64,000 nt of DNA from Laburnicola sp. R22_1 (taxonomy: Eukaryota > Ascomycota > Dothideomycetes > Pleosporales > Didymosphaeriaceae): the NCBI GenBank assembly GCA_014281115.1, contig JACONQ010000010.1:2604001-2668000 (forward strand), written 5' to 3'. Shown one piece after another: positions 60,470 to 64,000 of the stretch. Under the pieces are notes generated by a model. That model was not told where the DNA came from. It saw only the letters and a list, made by a program, of their open reading frames with translations, and made no database searches. A program made the position numbers and the translations under genes. The number at the start of each line of letters is the position of its first letter. Within the stretch, counting starts at the first letter, position 1.

Positions 60470-61405
60470 TGTTAAAACTATATTAGTAAGCAAAATAAAT
60501 AATAAAATAACATGTTAGAATTTCGCTGTTATAATAAAAGATAAATAGATAAATAACTATAAGCTACCTAAAAATAAACTAAAATAGTCGTTCCGACAAT
60601 AAGTTGCAATTAAAGCCAAAGTCAACTTTAAGTAACGCACAAAAAGTTTACTAAAAGATAATTGTAAGAAATCTAATATTATATGTATTAAATTACTTAA
60701 AACTAAAACCAAAATATAATATAAAACTAACCTAATAAATATTATAAAATACGCTATCGTAATATAAATAAGCTCGTAATTAATTTTTCTAAATTAATAA
60801 CTTTTGACAAACTTGTCACAATTAAGCGCTTTAACAATTTTGAGCAATTGCTAAAAAGAATATACTAAACAAGGCAATATTATATGTATTAAATTACTTA
60901 TTACTAAAAACAAAATATAACATATAAAAGACTTGTTTTATAATATAAAATACATTAGCGTATAATAAACTAAGGAGTAATAAATTATTCTAAAATAAGG
61001 CGTTTATTGTTAACGTTACAACTAAGCAATAGTAAAACAAAGTTTATAATAGCTCGCATATAAAACACTAGTTTGCATATAAAATACTAGTTTGTATATA
61101 AAATACTAGTTTGCATATAAAACACTAGTTTGCATATAATAGCTTATATATAAAACACTAGTCTACATATAAAATAATAGCTCGCATATAAAACACTATT
61201 GCATATAAAACACTAGTTTAAACATTAGTTTAAAACACTAGCACGCATAAAAGTTAAAGGCATAATTAAACTATACAAAACTAAGTGTTTGTTAGTCTAA
61301 ATTATTTTGTATATAGATTGCTAGGTAGCCAGTTTATTGAAATTAATTAACCAGTTTAACAATACCAACTCGATCACCTTCTTATCTATTTATCCACTTT
61401 TCACA
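60470..61405 (+). mobile_element. 3' LTR of the Copia element
   Basis: A 936-base LTR from TGTTAAAACTATATTAGTAA to CCACTTTTCACA, directly preceded by the polypurine tract. The tandem-unit region is at about 61055-61220 (CATATAAAACACTAGTTTG units). Right flank CTATA. Together with the LTRs at 48.0 and 52.2 kb it defines the family. Confidence 0.92.
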
Positions 61406-61582
61406 CTATATTACCTAATCTGGCCTAGCTTAGAGCCAGGGGTAATCTATAGAATTGCTAAAGAATCGCTAATATAGGCTTAGTAGAAAATGCCCTTAAT
61501 ACTTATATACTAAAGAAGGTTCTTTATAATAGTTATTAAACCTATTATAATATTTCTAGATAATTTTAAATAGTTCTAAATG

Positions 61583-61720
61583 TGTGGCGTTAATTAAATC
61601 TACCTAGGCGTAGGACGACAAAGGCTTTCATCTTAAATAATATAACAAAAAAGTAGAGCCCCTGCTTAGTAATTAAAAAGAGCGTAAAAAGGTAATGTGA
61701 TTATAAAAATAGCTAAAAAT
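61583..61720 (-). repeat. Copy of the TGTGGCGTTAAT-family repeat
   Basis: Begins TGTGGCGTTAATTAAATCTA and continues GGACGACAAAGGCTTTCATC and AGAGCCCCTGCTTAGTAATT. It is one of the least mutated copies and shows the family terminus intact. Confidence 0.75.
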
Positions 61721-61805
61721 AGTCATTTAAAAACTAAAAACTATATTAAACTTTTATAAAAAAGCTTATATAAATCTATAATTATATTTTATTTATATAT
61801 AAATT

Positions 61806-61882
61806 ATAGCTATAGTATAGCCTAAAAACTAGCTATAGTATAGCCTAAAAACTAGCTATAGTGTAGCCTAAAAACTAGCTAT
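61806..61882. repeat. 23-base tandem repeat
   Basis: Three copies of AGCTATAGTATAGCCTAAAAACT with one substitution, within AT-rich sequence. Confidence 0.85.
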
Positions 61883-63250
61883 ATATATATTATATATAGT
61901 ATATACGATAGGCTATACTACTATATAAAATATAGTATATTAGATACAGTATTCTCTATAACTCTTATTAATATAATAAATTTTAAATTTTTAGTTATTG
62001 TTCTAGCCTTTCTAACACTAAAATAACCTAAACTTTTAAGATTCTTAGCGTAGCTACAAGTTGCATATATATAGTTAGCTTATAGTTAACTTAGTTTTGC
62101 CTACTATAATAAGTAATTAGCGGGCAAATTATCTTACTATAAGTAATTTGTTTAGTTTCTTTTAATATTACTTTAGTATATTCTAATTAAGGCTTATATA
62201 GTCCTCTATAGGTAAGCAAATACTATAACTAGTGCGTAAAAGTCTAAGTATAATTAGTCTTTAAATTTCCAATTCTGGCAAAATATATAGTACTTATAAT
62301 TTTATCTATTTACTATAAGAAGTTAGTACACTTTAAATTTAGGGTATTTTTATTCTATAAAATAAAAATGCTATATTTTATGTGGCAATAATAATAAAAG
62401 CTAATAATCTTAAGATATAAGTTCTAGTATTTCTATACTATAGTTAGGAATGCTTCTATATAGGCTATTATAGTGAATAGATATTATAGTTAGTAGAAAT
62501 GTATTTTAAGTTATATAAGCTATATTTTATGTGGCAATATATAGGCCTTTAACACTATTTACTATTTTGTATAGGCAACTAAATATTAGTTAAATTATAA
62601 TATTACCTATCTATGTAGAGATCTATGTTCTAGAGCAAAATTATTGTTTGGGCAAAATATAAATAAAAATAAACAAAACTAAAGTTAAACATATCTCTAC
62701 TTCTATTTTCATAATACCCTAGTAAATTATTAGTAGAGGTTATTACCTTATACTAAACAAGTATACACATTAAACACTAAATTATTAACTACAATAATTC
62801 TTTTAATTATATATTAATAGATCGCGTTTAGTGCTCCATTTGTAAATAATAATAGTTATGTTAACCCTCTAGATTAATTTATTCATTTATAAGAGATTAC
62901 GGTCAACCCAAGTTATTAGATTTCATAATATAGAATTGTGTTTAACAGCCAAAGTAAGTAGAAAGGCGGCGTAAGAACCTTATGTATTCTACTAAGAAAA
63001 GGTAAATAATTCGGCCTGAGATTAATACAATTTTCAAGAGCTCGGCTTCAGTAATTACTATTGATTTTCCTGGCTATGTATCCTTTCTTAGTATCTAGTA
63101 TAATTAGTGAGAAGAATGAGCCGGTGACGGCGTATACTCTATGCTCTGTGATCGAAGTCTGTTATACGCACCATATGCAGGCCTCCATAAAAGTACAATG
63201 TCGTTACGATTTCACTTTTGCACGCTATATTCATCACTGTGGCAGGAGCC
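61883..63250. other. AT-rich sequence returning to normal composition
   Basis: TA-rich to about 62880, then rising G and C. The 71-codon frame at 63061-63276 (plus) has no recognisable content and overlaps the flank of the minus-strand pseudogene. Confidence 0.4.
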
Positions 63251-63254
63251 AAAC

Positions 63255-63775
63255 GCATCTACCATTGCATGAATGAGTTTCAACCTTTTCATTTGCTGTA
63301 CGTGGGCACGCATATCGATTAGTTAATATTGCACTCGCCCTAGTACCAGAAAGTATCGTCACTCAGTACACTAGGTTTCCTGCAGGCCAAGCTACCGAGA
63401 GTGTGATTTCAACTGTTTCTCCTTGTCCAAGTTGCCAATACTGCGTTGAATCTATAATAACCTCATGTGCTCTACAAGGAATCACGGGCGCCTCTGAAAG
63501 CAACTGCCCATTCCAAACTGCCATTCCTGCTGTATCTTACAGCTAGCAGACAAACGTCTGAGTACAAGTAGACTCCATGCTATTTATTCTGGGGTAATAC
63601 ATAGTACTGAAGCCGTTATTCAAGTACTGTATGTAATATTTGTCCCCAGGGACACTTACAAGATATGCGGCGACCTGGGTCTGGTGACTTTCTTTCCGTT
63701 CTACGCCTTGTGCTGTAATAGAAACGCTTGCTGGACATGTAACTGTGTTAGTACTGGTTGAAACTCATGTACTGA
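63255..63775 (-). pseudogene. Probable secreted protein, broken
   Basis: On the minus strand one frame reads TVTCPASVSITAQGVERKES, HQTQVAAYLVSVPGDKYYIQ, YLNNGFSTMYYPRINSMEST, a Cys-containing segment, then TAG (63543-63545) and TAA (63537-63539) separated by one Leu, then DTAGMAVWNGQLLSEAPVIP, YWQLGQGETVEITLSVAWPA and a TGA (63363-63365). All three stops are single C-to-T or G-to-A changes from Gln or Trp codons, so this was one open frame. The Thr/Ser- and Cys-containing composition suggests an extracellular or cell-wall protein. Both ends are unresolved and I recognise no family. Confidence 0.6.
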
Positions 63776-64000
63776 CTTGAAGCCTTACTCTCTTAGGCTT
63801 TCTCCTTCTTCAACCTCCCGTAAATCCACATGACCACCATGCTTGTAGCTGACCCTCATTTGTAGTTACCTGCTTGGGGAACTTTTACCATTTAGCTCTC
63901 TTATTGTTATCATTGCGTGTGCCGAACATAGACGGAGGTAGGACCCAGAAATGAAATTGTGCGCAACGATGTACTATAAACTGACGCTTCTACTCCTCCA

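Overview
The window looks like a chromosome segment of a filamentous ascomycete (Pezizomycotina). The support is short GT-AG introns of about 47-70 bases, fungal-type P450s, a FunK1 kinase, a DUF3435 tyrosine recombinase, and very AT-rich, TA-dominated blocks of decayed transposons next to normal-composition gene islands. The decay is mostly C-to-T and G-to-A; several broken genes carry stops that fit CAA>TAA, CAG>TAG, TGG>TAG or TGG>TGA. That is the signature of repeat-induced point mutation (RIP). A Dothideomycete such as a Pleosporales species would fit, but this is only an impression.

Layout. 1-5.9 kb: gene island with an intact seven-exon P450 (+) and a convergent secreted GMC oxidoreductase (-). 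5.95-8.5 kb: AT-rich, with a 0.5 kb TTA-rich array. 8.5-16.65 kb: a moderately decayed accessory block with a broken DUF3435/Starship-captain-like recombinase, two diverged copies of an unrecognised gene and another broken small gene. 17-19 kb: a 17-base minisatellite, a possible inverted-repeat element and another broken gene. 20.1-22.6 kb: a FunK1 kinase pseudogene (-). 23.6-25.3 kb: a secreted tandem-repeat protein (-) whose repeats are separated by Lys-Arg sites, preceded by a second minisatellite. 27.1-28.2 kb: a secreted, possibly membrane-anchored small protein (+).

28.2-41.5 kb: a long RIP-decayed block in which several insertions can still be delimited: a retroposon-like insert with a 14-base duplication, a complete but dead pogo/Fot-type transposon, a 191-base SINE-like insert with a 15-base duplication, a 697-base palindromic element flanked by TA, and a dispersed family ending in TGTGGCGTTAAT. 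42.2-43.9 kb: a normal-composition island with one intact P450 (-). 44.4-62.9 kb: a second decayed block with a Gypsy pol remnant (-), a Copia element (+) with three related LTRs, two fold-back elements full of telomere-like motifs, and an inverted copy of the 37-38 kb repeat. 62.9-64 kb: composition recovers over a broken probable secreted-protein gene.

The intact genes are few: two P450s, the GMC oxidoreductase and the 27 kb secreted protein. P450 plus GMC oxidoreductase is a common pairing in secondary metabolism, but no backbone synthase is present, so pathway membership is only inferred. The most interesting items are the Lys-Arg-spaced repeat precursor, the captain-like recombinase with its accessory block, and the SINE-like insert with an unoccupied paralogous site in the same window.
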